This document shows positions 1-6,599 of a DNA stretch of 7,109 nucleotides, in pieces; the first letter of the stretch is position 1, and each line of letters opens with the position of its first letter. The DNA is taken from positions 1-7,109 of the forward strand of contig CAYTOJ010000102.1 of the NCBI GenBank assembly GCA_964439415.1, in the 5' to 3' direction. The DNA is from CAYTOJ01 sp964439415. Its GTDB lineage: Bacteria; Pseudomonadota; Alphaproteobacteria; Rickettsiales; CAZAGG01. The notes beneath the pieces were generated by a model. It searched no databases and was not told the origin of the DNA. It worked only from the letters and a program-made list of their open reading frames with translations. A program made the translations under genes and the position numbers.

Positions 1-63
1 GCAATGATTTTTATTGATAAGCGTTAGTTGTTAAACATCCCACAAATATACTCCTCGCGTATC

Positions 64-194
64 AAGAGTGACATTTTCTTGCGACCGTAAGGGAGCGCGC
101 CGGCGCGGCGGGGGAAGCGCGAAGCGCGGGGGCGGCAGCCCCTTAATATACAAGAAAATATACCCCTGAAATGACATCACTTAACCACACTCTT
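64..194. repeat. GC-rich nested palindromic element
   Basis: This is a set of nested inverted repeats with a strongly GC-rich core (91-142) in AT-rich surroundings. The outer arms are AAGAGTG (64-70) and CACTCTT (188-194). The middle arms are ATTTTCTTG (73-81) and CAAGAAAAT (151-159). The inner arms are TAAGGG (88-93) and CCCTTA (140-145). The core holds a perfect 12-nt palindrome CGCGCCGGCGCG (96-107), a tandem 7-mer AAGCGCG (115-128) and a small hairpin with GGGGC (129-133) and GCCCC (138-142). An extra stem pairs ATACCCCT (160-167) with AGGGGTAT (203-210). No transposase is present. I infer a dispersed palindromic repeat of the REP or RPE kind, or a MITE. I cannot assign it to a named family. 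It lies beyond the 3' end of ubiB, so a role in mRNA 3'-end protection is also possible. Confidence 0.6.
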
Positions 195-259
195 CAAACG
201 ATAGGGGTATAGTATCCACATACCAAATGGATAAAATTGACCAGCAGCGCGGAAATACC

Positions 260-298
260 GGCAGGCTTGATGATGCCAGCGTGACTGACCGGCCTGCC
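260..298 (-). terminator. Weak hairpin downstream of ubiB
   Basis: GGCAGGC (260-266) pairs perfectly with GCCTGCC (292-298) across a 25-nt loop, starting 26 nt past the ubiB stop codon. It is the first inverted repeat met by transcripts leaving ubiB on the minus strand. There is no clear U-tract after it and the loop is long, so it is not a textbook intrinsic terminator. It may be a processing or stability hairpin, or chance. Confidence 0.3.
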
Positions 299-323
299 AC
301 TAACGTGCCCCGCAAATGATCCT

Positions 324-1847
324 TTAATGCTGGAGTATCACCAGCAGCAGGGCTGTGGTGAGGGCGGCGGATAATAATGCCAGTATAGTAACCGCACTGC
401 TATTACACTTTCGTGGTAGGTATGATGAATTGCAGCGGTTTTCCATTTGCCGCAGTAGATTCTCCGATGATTTTATTATCTGCGGAATGCTGTGCATACT
501 CTCCAGCGTATCATTCAGGCGGCGTTTTAAATAACCTCTGCGGGTAACGTTTTTGCGCGCCCAGTCTTTCACCATCGGGCTTACAATCTCCCACATATTG
601 GCATTGGGGTTTAAGCTGATGCCAATTCCCTCCATCATCATCATATTCTTTTGCAGCAGCAATAGCTGGGGTTGCAGCACCATCTCAAAATCGCGGCTGA
701 CTTTGAACAACTGCGCCAGCAGGCGGGCGAGGGAGATTTCTTTAAGCGGCTTGCCAACTATGGGCTTGGCTATTGAACGGCAGGCCAGGGCGAAATTCTC
801 CACCTGATATTTATGCGGCACTATGCCCTCATCAAAGTGTATTTTTGCGGCTGTGTAATAATCCTCCCTTAAAAAAGCATCCAGCACACGCGCCAGAAAC
901 GCCCGGTTTTTCATATCCATCCGCCCGGTTATGCCAAAATCCACCAGCGCAATTCGCCCTTTAGCATCCACGAATAAATTACCGGGGTGCATATCCCCAT
1001 GGAAAAAACCATCCCGGAATACCTGACGGTAGAACATCACCGCCACACGCTCCGCTACCGCATTCAGGTTATGCCCGGCAGTTATGAGCGCGGCGGTATC
1101 GCTTATAGCAACACCATCCACCCATTCCATTGTCAGCACCCGGTTTCCCGTTCTTGCCCAGTCCACTTCAGGAACATGCACCCATTCATCAGCAATTGAG
1201 CATTCTTTAAGCTCAGATGCTGCGGCGGCTTCAAAGCGTAAATCCATCTCCAGTTTCATCCAGTCTTCCAGGGTTTTTACCACCTCCATTGGTCGCAGCC
1301 GCTGGAGGGATGGCACATTGCGTTCAACTAACCCTGCTATCCAGTAGAAAAGCTCAATATCCCGCCGGAAAGCTTTCTCAATGCCAGGCCGCAGCACTTT
1401 GACTGCTACTTCCCTGCCCTCCAGAGTTTGCGCCCTATGCACCTGCGCAATGGATGCCGCCGCAACGGGAGCTTCAATAAAATTCCTGAATAACTGCTCC
1501 AGCGGCCTGCCAAATTCTTCCTCCACCGCTTTCAGAACTTCCAGAAACGGGAATGGCGGCAGCTTATCCCGCAGCATAGAAAGCTCGCGTGCGGTTTCCT
1601 CACCAATCAGATCCGCCCTGGTGGAGAGTGCCTGCCCAAGTTTTATGTAGCTGGGGCCAAGCTGAATTAAAGCCACGGCGAGACGACGGCCTTCCGGCTG
1701 ATTGGTGCGTTTGCGGAAAATTCGCAGCATTTTACCCTGCGCGACACCTAGCGCCCCGGCTTGCTCTACTATCTGGAGTGCATCGTTACGTGCCAGAGTT
1801 ATCAGAATACGCAGCAGTTTGAAGGTATTGCGAATAGCACGGAGCAT
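324..1847 (-). CDS. ubiB: UbiB, ABC1/ADCK-family ubiquinone biosynthesis protein kinase-like
   Basis: UbiB is an atypical protein-kinase-like ATPase at the inner membrane that supports coenzyme Q biosynthesis; it is thought to help extract or organise lipid precursors and Ubi enzymes rather than catalyse a ring modification. The 507-aa product has the family hallmarks in order: the KxGQ motif (KLGQ, residues 69-72), the Ala-rich loop that replaces the usual glycine loop (AAASIAQVH, 129-137), the VAVK lysine (K150), the catalytic-loop HGDMHPGN (283-290) and the metal-binding VDFG (302-305). A C-terminal hydrophobic segment (about 485-505) fits the membrane anchor. I placed the start at the ATG 1847-1845 because a GGAGG lies just upstream inside ubiE. 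An upstream in-frame start at 1889 would add 14 residues and overlap ubiE. The gene follows ubiE by 4 nt, so the two are probably co-transcribed and translationally coupled. Confidence 0.95.
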   Translation of the reverse strand: MLRAIRNTFKLLRILITLARNDALQIVEQAGALGVAQGKMLRIFRKRTNQPEGRRLAVALIQLGPSYIKLGQALSTRADLIGEETARELSMLRDKLPPFPFLEVLKAVEEEFGRPLEQLFRNFIEAPVAAASIAQVHRAQTLEGREVAVKVLRPGIEKAFRRDIELFYWIAGLVERNVPSLQRLRPMEVVKTLEDWMKLEMDLRFEAAAASELKECSIADEWVHVPEVDWARTGNRVLTMEWVDGVAISDTAALITAGHNLNAVAERVAVMFYRQVFRDGFFHGDMHPGNLFVDAKGRIALVDFGITGRMDMKNRAFLARVLDAFLREDYYTAAKIHFDEGIVPHKYQVENFALACRSIAKPIVGKPLKEISLARLLAQLFKVSRDFEMVLQPQLLLLQKNMMMMEGIGISLNPNANMWEIVSPMVKDWARKNVTRRGYLKRRLNDTLESMHSIPQIIKSSENLLRQMENRCNSSYLPRKCNSSAVTILALLSAALTTALLLVILQH

Positions 1848-1851
1848 TAAA

Positions 1852-2601
1852 TTATATCCTCCAGCCGGAATGGATGCGCGCAACACCACCCGTCAAAGCA
1901 TAATGCTTGACCCGTTCAAATCCGGCATGGGAAATCATGGCGGCGAAAGCATCCGGCGCGGGGAATTTTTTGATGCTCTCCGCCAGGTAGCGGTAGGATT
2001 CTTCATCCCCCGCCACTGCCGCCCCGATTTTCGGAATAACCTTGAAGGAATAGGCGTTATATAACCCGCGCAACAGCGGATTCACTTCAGGCGAGAATTC
2101 CAGACACATAAAACGCCCACCTGGTTTTAGCACCCGGTAAGCCTCCTTGAGAGCCGCTGGAATATCAGTAATGTTACGAATACCAAAGGCTATGGAATAA
2201 CAATCAAAGCTTTTATCATGCAGCGGCAGTTTCTCAGCATCCGCACATATAAGTTCAGCAGATGAAGGCTCACCCCGATTGATTGCTTTATCCCGCCCGG
2301 CCTGAAGCATTGCGTAATTTATATCCGCCAGCACTATTCTGGCTCTGGAACCTGACTTCTCAGCTATCAGCCTTGCTATATCCCCCGTTCCACCTGCAAC
2401 ATCCAGGTAGTCACGGTTCGGCCTTGGCACTATTGCGGATACAAATTCCTGCTTCCATAAACGGTGCAGGCCTAAACTCATGATATCATTCATAATATCA
2501 TAGGATGACGCAACCGAACTGAACACCCCGCGCACCAGTCTCTGCTTCTCAGCCGCTTCTACCTCGCGGAATCCGAAAAATGTTTTTTCTGATCCTTCCA
2601 T
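1852..2601 (-). CDS. ubiE: UbiE, class I SAM-dependent C-methyltransferase of ubiquinone/menaquinone synthesis
   Basis: UbiE methylates carbon of the benzoquinol ring (DDMQH2 to DMQH2) in ubiquinone synthesis, and demethylmenaquinol in species that make menaquinone. The 249-aa protein has normal family length. The N-terminal signature VFSSVASSYDIMND (26-39) is typical of UbiE/COQ5. SAM-binding motif I is YLDVAGGTGD (65-74), followed by the acidic residue of LADIN (D93), then CADAEKLP (119-126), AFGIRN (138-143) and LKPGG (158-162). The ending SYRYLAESIKKFP (202-214) and HSGWRI is also characteristic. No strong Shine-Dalgarno sequence precedes the ATG. The gene is the first of a ubiE-ubiB pair and is divergent from rpsP. 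Confidence 0.96.
   Translation of the reverse strand: MEGSEKTFFGFREVEAAEKQRLVRGVFSSVASSYDIMNDIMSLGLHRLWKQEFVSAIVPRPNRDYLDVAGGTGDIARLIAEKSGSRARIVLADINYAMLQAGRDKAINRGEPSSAELICADAEKLPLHDKSFDCYSIAFGIRNITDIPAALKEAYRVLKPGGRFMCLEFSPEVNPLLRGLYNAYSFKVIPKIGAAVAGDEESYRYLAESIKKFPAPDAFAAMISHAGFERVKHYALTGGVARIHSGWRI
1858..1862 (-). promoter_or_regulatory. Shine-Dalgarno site that fixes the ubiB start
   Basis: On the minus strand this reads GGAGG, 10 nt before the ATG at 1847-1845. It sits within the last codons of ubiE. It supports the shorter ubiB start over the longer in-frame start at 1889, for which the ORF would overlap ubiE by about 38 nt. Confidence 0.6.
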
Positions 2602-2720
2602 AGTTTAACGGCTTATAACAGATAAATGGCAAAGTACAGGGGGGGCATTGAAGAAAAACGCTGGATTTTTAAAATAAACTTGTTATTAAGCGCCCTTGTA
2701 ATTGAAATTATGAAGGAAGC
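2602..2720. other. Divergent intergenic region ubiE / rpsP
   Basis: This 119-bp gap must hold the promoters for both the ubiE-ubiB and rpsP-rimM units. It contains a run of seven G (2639-2645) just ahead of the candidate rpsP -35 box. I see no convincing minus-strand promoter; a TTATAA-like box in front of ubiE lacks a matching -35. No RNA gene is evident. Confidence 0.5.
2648..2675 (+). promoter_or_regulatory. Candidate sigma-70 promoter for rpsP-rimM
   Basis: TTGAAG (2648-2653) and TAAAAT (2670-2675) are separated by 16 bp and match the -35 and -10 consensus well. Transcription would start near 2682, leaving a leader of about 40 nt before the rpsP ATG. A GAAGGA (2712-2717) only 3 nt before the ATG is the likely ribosome binding site. 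This is motif matching by eye in an AT-rich region, so it remains a candidate. Confidence 0.45.
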
Positions 2721-3125
2721 ATGTCCGTTAAAATCCGCTTGAGCCGTTGGGGCACTAAGAAAAGCCCGTATTACAGGATTGTTGTAACCAATTCCCGCTC
2801 CCCTAGGGATGGTAAGTACCTGGAAAGGATAGGCAGTTTTAACCCCCTGCTGGATGATAATCATGCGGACAAGCTTAAAATTGATATTGAGCGCGCAAAA
2901 TACTGGTTATCAACAGGCGCACAGCCAAGCCCAAGGGTTGAACGCTTTCTGTTCAAAGCCGGGGTGATTAAGGATGCGCCAAGGAAGAAAACATCAAATC
3001 TTGGTGTTACCAAGGATGTACTGAAAAAGCAGAGCGAGGAACGCGCAGCAGCAGAAGCCGCCGCCAAGAAAGAACGCGAAGCCGCTAAAAAGGCCGCCGC
3101 GAAAGCAGCAGAAGCCGCCGCTTAA
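2721..3125 (+). CDS. rpsP: 30S ribosomal protein S16
   Basis: S16 is a core 30S subunit protein that binds 16S rRNA early and stabilises the 5' and central domains during assembly. The 134-aa product starts with the family signature VKIRLSRWGTKKSPYYRIVV (3-22), continues with SRSPRDGKYLERIGSFNPL (25-43) and the region IERAKYWLSTGAQPS (56-70), which normally contains the conserved GAQPS. The core ends near residue 90. After that is a low-complexity Ala/Lys/Glu extension (about 105-134), as commonly seen in alphaproteobacterial S16 and likely helical. The extension contains a 17-bp direct DNA repeat. rimM begins 11 nt after the stop, so the two genes form an operon. Confidence 0.97.
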   Translation: MSVKIRLSRWGTKKSPYYRIVVTNSRSPRDGKYLERIGSFNPLLDDNHADKLKIDIERAKYWLSTGAQPSPRVERFLFKAGVIKDAPRKKTSNLGVTKDVLKKQSEERAAAEAAAKKEREAAKKAAAKAAEAAA

Positions 3126-3136
3126 GTTAGTAAAAA

Positions 3137-3652
3137 ATGTCTGATACTGAGAATTTGTTTTTAGCAGGCAAAATTCTCTCCCCTCATGGCATTAAAGGCA
3201 TGGTTAAAATTCGTAGTTTCTGCGAGTCAGCGGATAGTTTTATAGACTTAAATCCCTTTTATATCTGCCATCAGTCAGGGTCAACTGGGCACTGGCTTAA
3301 TCTGAAGCTTGTGTCAGAGAAGCAGAATATACTTACCTGCGGGGTTGAAGGTGTGCAGGATAGAACCAGCGCAGAATTGCTGGCTGGTAGTAATATCTAC
3401 GCCGATAAAAGCAAACTACCCGCTAGCACTGAGAACGAATTCTACACCCATGATTTGATTAACCTAGCCTGTTACCTGGAGGATAATCAGCTTTTTGGGG
3501 TTATCACTGGCTTATATAACTTCGGCGCTTCCGATATTGTTGAATTACGCCTGGAGTCCACCGGAGAACTAAAAATGTACGCCCTCACGGAAGATACCTT
3601 CCCCGTGATTCAAAAGAATAGGCTTACCATTAGGCCGCCAGAAGAAGTATAA
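3137..3652 (+). CDS. rimM: Ribosome maturation factor RimM
   Basis: RimM binds S19 and assists maturation of the 30S head and 16S rRNA processing. The 171-aa protein has the usual two-domain layout. The N-terminal beta-barrel starts with FLAGKILSPHGIKGMVKIRSF (8-28). The C-terminal PRC-barrel domain starts at EFYTHDLI (101-108), where most relatives have YYWxDLI, and includes NFGASDIVEL (128-137). The C-terminal end, FPVIQKNRLTIRPPEEV, is recognisable but diverged. No Shine-Dalgarno sequence is visible in the 11-nt gap after rpsP, so translation may depend on coupling to rpsP. The common next genes trmD and rplS do not follow; instead a convergent gene begins 9 nt away. Confidence 0.93.
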   Translation: MSDTENLFLAGKILSPHGIKGMVKIRSFCESADSFIDLNPFYICHQSGSTGHWLNLKLVSEKQNILTCGVEGVQDRTSAELLAGSNIYADKSKLPASTENEFYTHDLINLACYLEDNQLFGVITGLYNFGASDIVELRLESTGELKMYALTEDTFPVIQKNRLTIRPPEEV

Positions 3653-3666
3653 GCCCTTGGCTTATA
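3648..3666. terminator. Symmetric hairpin between convergent genes, covering both stop codons
   Basis: TATAAGCC (3648-3655) pairs perfectly with GGCTTATA (3659-3666) around a 3-nt loop. The rimM stop TAA (3650-3652) and the stop codon of the opposing gene (3662-3664) occupy the two arms. It may work as a bidirectional transcription end or mRNA 3' stabiliser. No U-tract follows on either strand, so classical Rho-independent termination is uncertain. Confidence 0.4.
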
Positions 3667-4534
3667 TACTCAAATGGCCGCCCCTTTCAACCGTTGGAAG
3701 CCCAGCTTGTTTTTCAGGTTCAGCAGCACTGGCCTCATTAACAGGAATAACTGGAAGATATTGATGGTGCAGGGTGGTAATCTCAGGTAATGTCTCCGTT
3801 CCGTTATTTTCTACCGTATAGCCGGAGTCAGCCATAATTGTATTATAAACCACCCCACTTGTGCTGAGGATTCCTCCTGAACCAAAAAACGCAGCACTAC
3901 CTATCCTGGATGGGTAAGTAGAACCATCGTCACCAGCATATGGTAAACCCACAATACGGGTTTCACCATTACGAGAGGTAGAAAAAGAATCCACGTTTAT
4001 TATAGCAGTTATATCTGCTTTTCCACCAACACTTAGATTGGAGGCATACAAGTTATTACCTGAACCTTCCATTATAAATCCTCTGGCAACATCAATAGTC
4101 CCCCCTTGAGCTATGATATTACCATTCGCATACATATAAAGGTCAGACTTTATATTAGGCACTACAACATCCTTTAAGTATACTCTATTAGGATTATCCT
4201 GCGCCGCGTTTATTCTCATTACGCCACTAGTGCTCAGGTTTTGAATTACAAGGTTATGCTCGTCTGATTGATGATCTGTAGTGGGTGGAATATTGGTTAA
4301 GGTAACATCGCCGTTTATTTTTACACCGTTACCTACAATATTCAGGCTTTGGAAAACTGTATTATTAAAATCAATATTTCCATTAAGTTCCAGACCTTCA
4401 GCAAATTCAATTTTAAGGTATAACTTGCCTGAAGCTTCAGCAGCGATAAGGCTGTTTTTTAAATTACTAAAATCTTCCTGGTTGTTTATGGGTATTACAT
4501 GAACATTCTCTGAATCAGCACCGTGAGAGGACAT
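3662..4534 (-). CDS. Protein of unknown function, predicted beta-solenoid repeat protein
   Basis: I do not recognise this 290-aa protein. Residues about 38-240 are made of short hydrophobic strands alternating with Asn, Gly, Ser, Thr and Asp turns, for example LNGNIDF, VKINGDVTL, NLVIQNLS, NIIAQGGTID and NLYASNLSVGG. This pattern suggests a right-handed beta-helix, as in pectate-lyase-like or adhesin passenger folds. No cysteine or tryptophan is present. There is no Sec signal peptide; the N-terminus (MSSHGADSEN) is polar. The C-terminal 45 residues look disordered and Pro/Glu-rich. The start is backed by CAGGA (4542-4546) with 7 nt spacing. The coding sequence is AT-richer than its neighbours, which hints at acquisition by transfer. 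It is convergent with rimM and divergent from the hydrolase. A surface or secreted structural protein or effector is possible, but unproven. Confidence 0.75.
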   Translation of the reverse strand: MSSHGADSENVHVIPINNQEDFSNLKNSLIAAEASGKLYLKIEFAEGLELNGNIDFNNTVFQSLNIVGNGVKINGDVTLTNIPPTTDHQSDEHNLVIQNLSTSGVMRINAAQDNPNRVYLKDVVVPNIKSDLYMYANGNIIAQGGTIDVARGFIMEGSGNNLYASNLSVGGKADITAIINVDSFSTSRNGETRIVGLPYAGDDGSTYPSRIGSAAFFGSGGILSTSGVVYNTIMADSGYTVENNGTETLPEITTLHHQYLPVIPVNEASAAEPEKQAGLPTVERGGHLSI

Positions 4535-4614
4535 TTATTTTTCCTGTGTTTATATCTGTTGTTTCCTATATTCATAGATAACATTGCAATATTAAACTTG
4601 CGTGACGGATTCTG

Positions 4615-5490
4615 ATGATCGTGAAATATTTATTGATTCTGCTTGCGGTTTACCTGGTGCTGGTTGGTGCTGTATTTGTCATGCAGCGGCGGCTTCTTTA
4701 TTATCCTGATGCCGCGTATGTTACCCCTGAAAGCTACGGCCTGCCTGACTTTCAGGCGGTTGAACTGAATAGTGCAGATAACCTACGCTTAAACGCCTGG
4801 TATCATGCGGCGGATGAAGGCTTTCCCACCATATTGTACCTGCATGGCAATGCGGGAAATCTCTCCTACCGTCAGGAAATCTTCAGCCTGCTTGCACGCG
4901 AAGGGTATGGACTGCTGGCACTTAGTTACCGCGGCTATGGCGGCAGCGAAGGGTCACCCAGCGAGGCCGGATTATACAGCGATGCTGAAAGCACCCTGGA
5001 CTACCTCCACGATTTAAAAATAACGGATAGCAGTATCATTTATTATGGCGAATCACTTGGCAGCGGTGTTGCCACTTGGCTGGCGGAGAAGCACCCGCCA
5101 CTTGCATTAATCCTGAACGCCCCTTTTACCAGTGTGGCGGAGCGGGCAGGTGAGATTTACTGGTTCATTCCCGCCAGGCTGATGACGCTGGATAAGTTCG
5201 ATTCCATCTCGCGCATCAGGCAAATCACAGCACCGCTGCTTATAATCCACGGCGATCAGGATACAATAGTGCCCATATCTCACGGGCGCAGGCTCCTAGA
5301 GGCTGCGGCTGCCATTATAAAGGAATTATCCGTATTTGAAGGGCACGGACATTTGAACATGGGCTCTGATCTGGTTGTGAAGGCGATAAATAAATTTCTT
5401 GCGGAGAAGGCTCTTTTCAGTATGCCCGTACATAATGAAAATAATAGTGAAAACGATAGTGAAGATGAAGGCGCGATAACACATGACTAA
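4615..5490 (+). CDS. Membrane-anchored alpha/beta hydrolase, Bem46/ABHD13-like
   Basis: This is a 291-aa serine hydrolase of unknown substrate. Residues 4-23 form a hydrophobic N-terminal signal anchor followed by RR, so the catalytic domain probably faces the periplasm. The fold is clear: oxyanion-region LHGNAGN (76-82), LSYRGYGGSEGSPSE (103-117), nucleophile elbow GESLGSG (145-151, Ser147), the acid in HGDQDTIVP (212-220, probably Asp216) and the histidine in GHGHLNM (243-249, His244 or His246). All triad residues are present, so it should be active. The last 20 residues are an unusual Asn/Ser/Glu/Asp-rich tail (HNENNSENDSEDEG). Its stop overlaps the leuB start by 8 nt, so the two are likely translated from one mRNA. 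The ribosome site is weak (CGGA, 5 nt from the ATG). Esterase, thioesterase or lipase activity cannot be told apart from sequence. Confidence 0.88.
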   Translation: MIVKYLLILLAVYLVLVGAVFVMQRRLLYYPDAAYVTPESYGLPDFQAVELNSADNLRLNAWYHAADEGFPTILYLHGNAGNLSYRQEIFSLLAREGYGLLALSYRGYGGSEGSPSEAGLYSDAESTLDYLHDLKITDSSIIYYGESLGSGVATWLAEKHPPLALILNAPFTSVAERAGEIYWFIPARLMTLDKFDSISRIRQITAPLLIIHGDQDTIVPISHGRRLLEAAAAIIKELSVFEGHGHLNMGSDLVVKAINKFLAEKALFSMPVHNENNSENDSEDEGAITHD

Positions 5491-6583
5491 AAAAATTCTG
5501 TTGATTCCGGGGGACGGTATAGGGCCGGAAGTAGTGTTAGAGGCGGTTAAAGTACTCCGCTGGTTTGAGAGGGAGCGCGGATTTAAAACAGAATTTGAAG
5601 AAGCCCTGCTGGGCGGCGTGGCTTTTGATGCCACCGGTTCCCCCTTCCCTGCTGATACCCTAGCACAAGCTAAAAAGTCCGATGCTATACTGTTAGGCGC
5701 TGTCGGCGGGCCTAAATGGGAAAGCCTGGATTATTCAGTGCGCCCTGAGCGCGGATTACTTGGCATAAGGAAAGAACTGGGGTTATTCGCCAACCTTCGC
5801 CCGGCCACAGTTTTTGATGCGCTGATTGATGCCTCCACCTTAAAGCCGGAAGTAATTCGCGGCATTGATATTATGATTATCCGCGAACTCACCGGCGATG
5901 TTTACTTCGGAACGCCACGCGGCGTAAAAACCCTGGATGATGGCCGCCTTCAGGGCATCAACACCATGCTGTATCATAGCGATGAGGTGGAACGAGTAGC
6001 AAGAGTCGCCTTCGATATAGCACGCAAGCGTAACAAAAAAGTCTGCTCAGTGGACAAGGCCAATGTTTTAGAGTGCACAGAAATGTGGCGGCAGGTTGTG
6101 CAGAATTTGCGCGACCATGAATACAGCGATATTGAGCTTACCCACATGTATGTTGATAACGCCGCCATGCAGCTTATCAGAAATCCCCGTCAGTTTGACG
6201 TTCTGCTTACCGGAAATATCTTCGGTGACATTTTATCGGATGAAGCATCCATGCTGACCGGCTCATTGGGGATGCTCCCTTCAGCCTCCCTCGGTGAGAA
6301 ACGGCCTGATGGCGGCCAGTATGCCTTGTATGAGCCTATCCACGGCAGCGCGCCTGATATAGCAGGCAGAAATATCGCCAACCCGATAGCAACCATATTA
6401 AGCCTCGGCCTGATGTTCCGTTATTCTTTCAATGCGCCGGAACATGCGGCAGCGATAGAACTAGCGGTGAAAAAAACCCTGGCACAGAATCTGGCCACGG
6501 CAGATATTGCCGCAAAGGGCATTACCCCCATATCCACCACGCAAATGGGTGATGCTGTTATAAGTAATCTGGGGAGTGCTTAA
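5483..6583 (+). CDS. leuB: 3-isopropylmalate dehydrogenase
   Basis: LeuB oxidises and decarboxylates (2R,3S)-3-isopropylmalate with NAD+ to 2-oxoisocaproate, in the cytoplasm, as part of leucine biosynthesis. The 366-aa protein has the usual length. Visible motifs are GDGIGPEV (10-17), GAVGGPKW (72-79), the substrate arginines in GIRKELGLFANLRP (94-107; R96, R106) and IIRELTGDVYFG (132-143; R134, Y141), SVDKANVL (189-196; K192), YVDNAAM (223-229; D225) and the metal-site GDILSDEASMLTGSLGMLPSA (248-268; D249, D253). EPIHGSAPDIAGRNIANP (284-301) is the NAD-binding segment of LeuB rather than isocitrate dehydrogenase. The gene overlaps the hydrolase; leuA, leuC and leuD are not in the window. 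Confidence 0.97.
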   Translation: MTKKILLIPGDGIGPEVVLEAVKVLRWFERERGFKTEFEEALLGGVAFDATGSPFPADTLAQAKKSDAILLGAVGGPKWESLDYSVRPERGLLGIRKELGLFANLRPATVFDALIDASTLKPEVIRGIDIMIIRELTGDVYFGTPRGVKTLDDGRLQGINTMLYHSDEVERVARVAFDIARKRNKKVCSVDKANVLECTEMWRQVVQNLRDHEYSDIELTHMYVDNAAMQLIRNPRQFDVLLTGNIFGDILSDEASMLTGSLGMLPSASLGEKRPDGGQYALYEPIHGSAPDIAGRNIANPIATILSLGLMFRYSFNAPEHAAAIELAVKKTLAQNLATADIAAKGITPISTTQMGDAVISNLGSA

Positions 6584-6599
6584 AACACATCAATAATTA

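Noticed and set aside
1..27. Possible C-terminus of a plus-strand gene (AMIFIDKR then TAG)
   Set aside because: Only eight codons are visible at the edge, which is too few to tell from chance.
31..177. 48-codon minus-strand frame across the palindromic element
   Set aside because: Its middle is a Pro/Arg-rich translation of the GC-rich palindrome. There is no ribosome site and no recognisable domain, so it is best explained by the repeat.
1848..1889. Longer ubiB start at 1889
   Set aside because: It would overlap ubiE by about 38 nt and adds 14 residues unlike UbiB N-termini. The ATG at 1847 has a Shine-Dalgarno sequence and starts the usual MLR-type N-terminus.
553..2064. Several plus-strand frames opposite ubiB and ubiE
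   Set aside because: They are antisense shadows of two well-supported genes, with no recognisable motifs.
2613..2864. 83-codon minus-strand frame overlapping rpsP
   Set aside because: It lies mostly opposite the start of rpsP and its promoter region, and has no family features.
4535..4614. Promoters in the 80-bp divergent gap between the orphan protein and the hydrolase
   Set aside because: The gap is AT-rich and contains several TATAAT-like hexamers, but none has a good -35 at suitable spacing.
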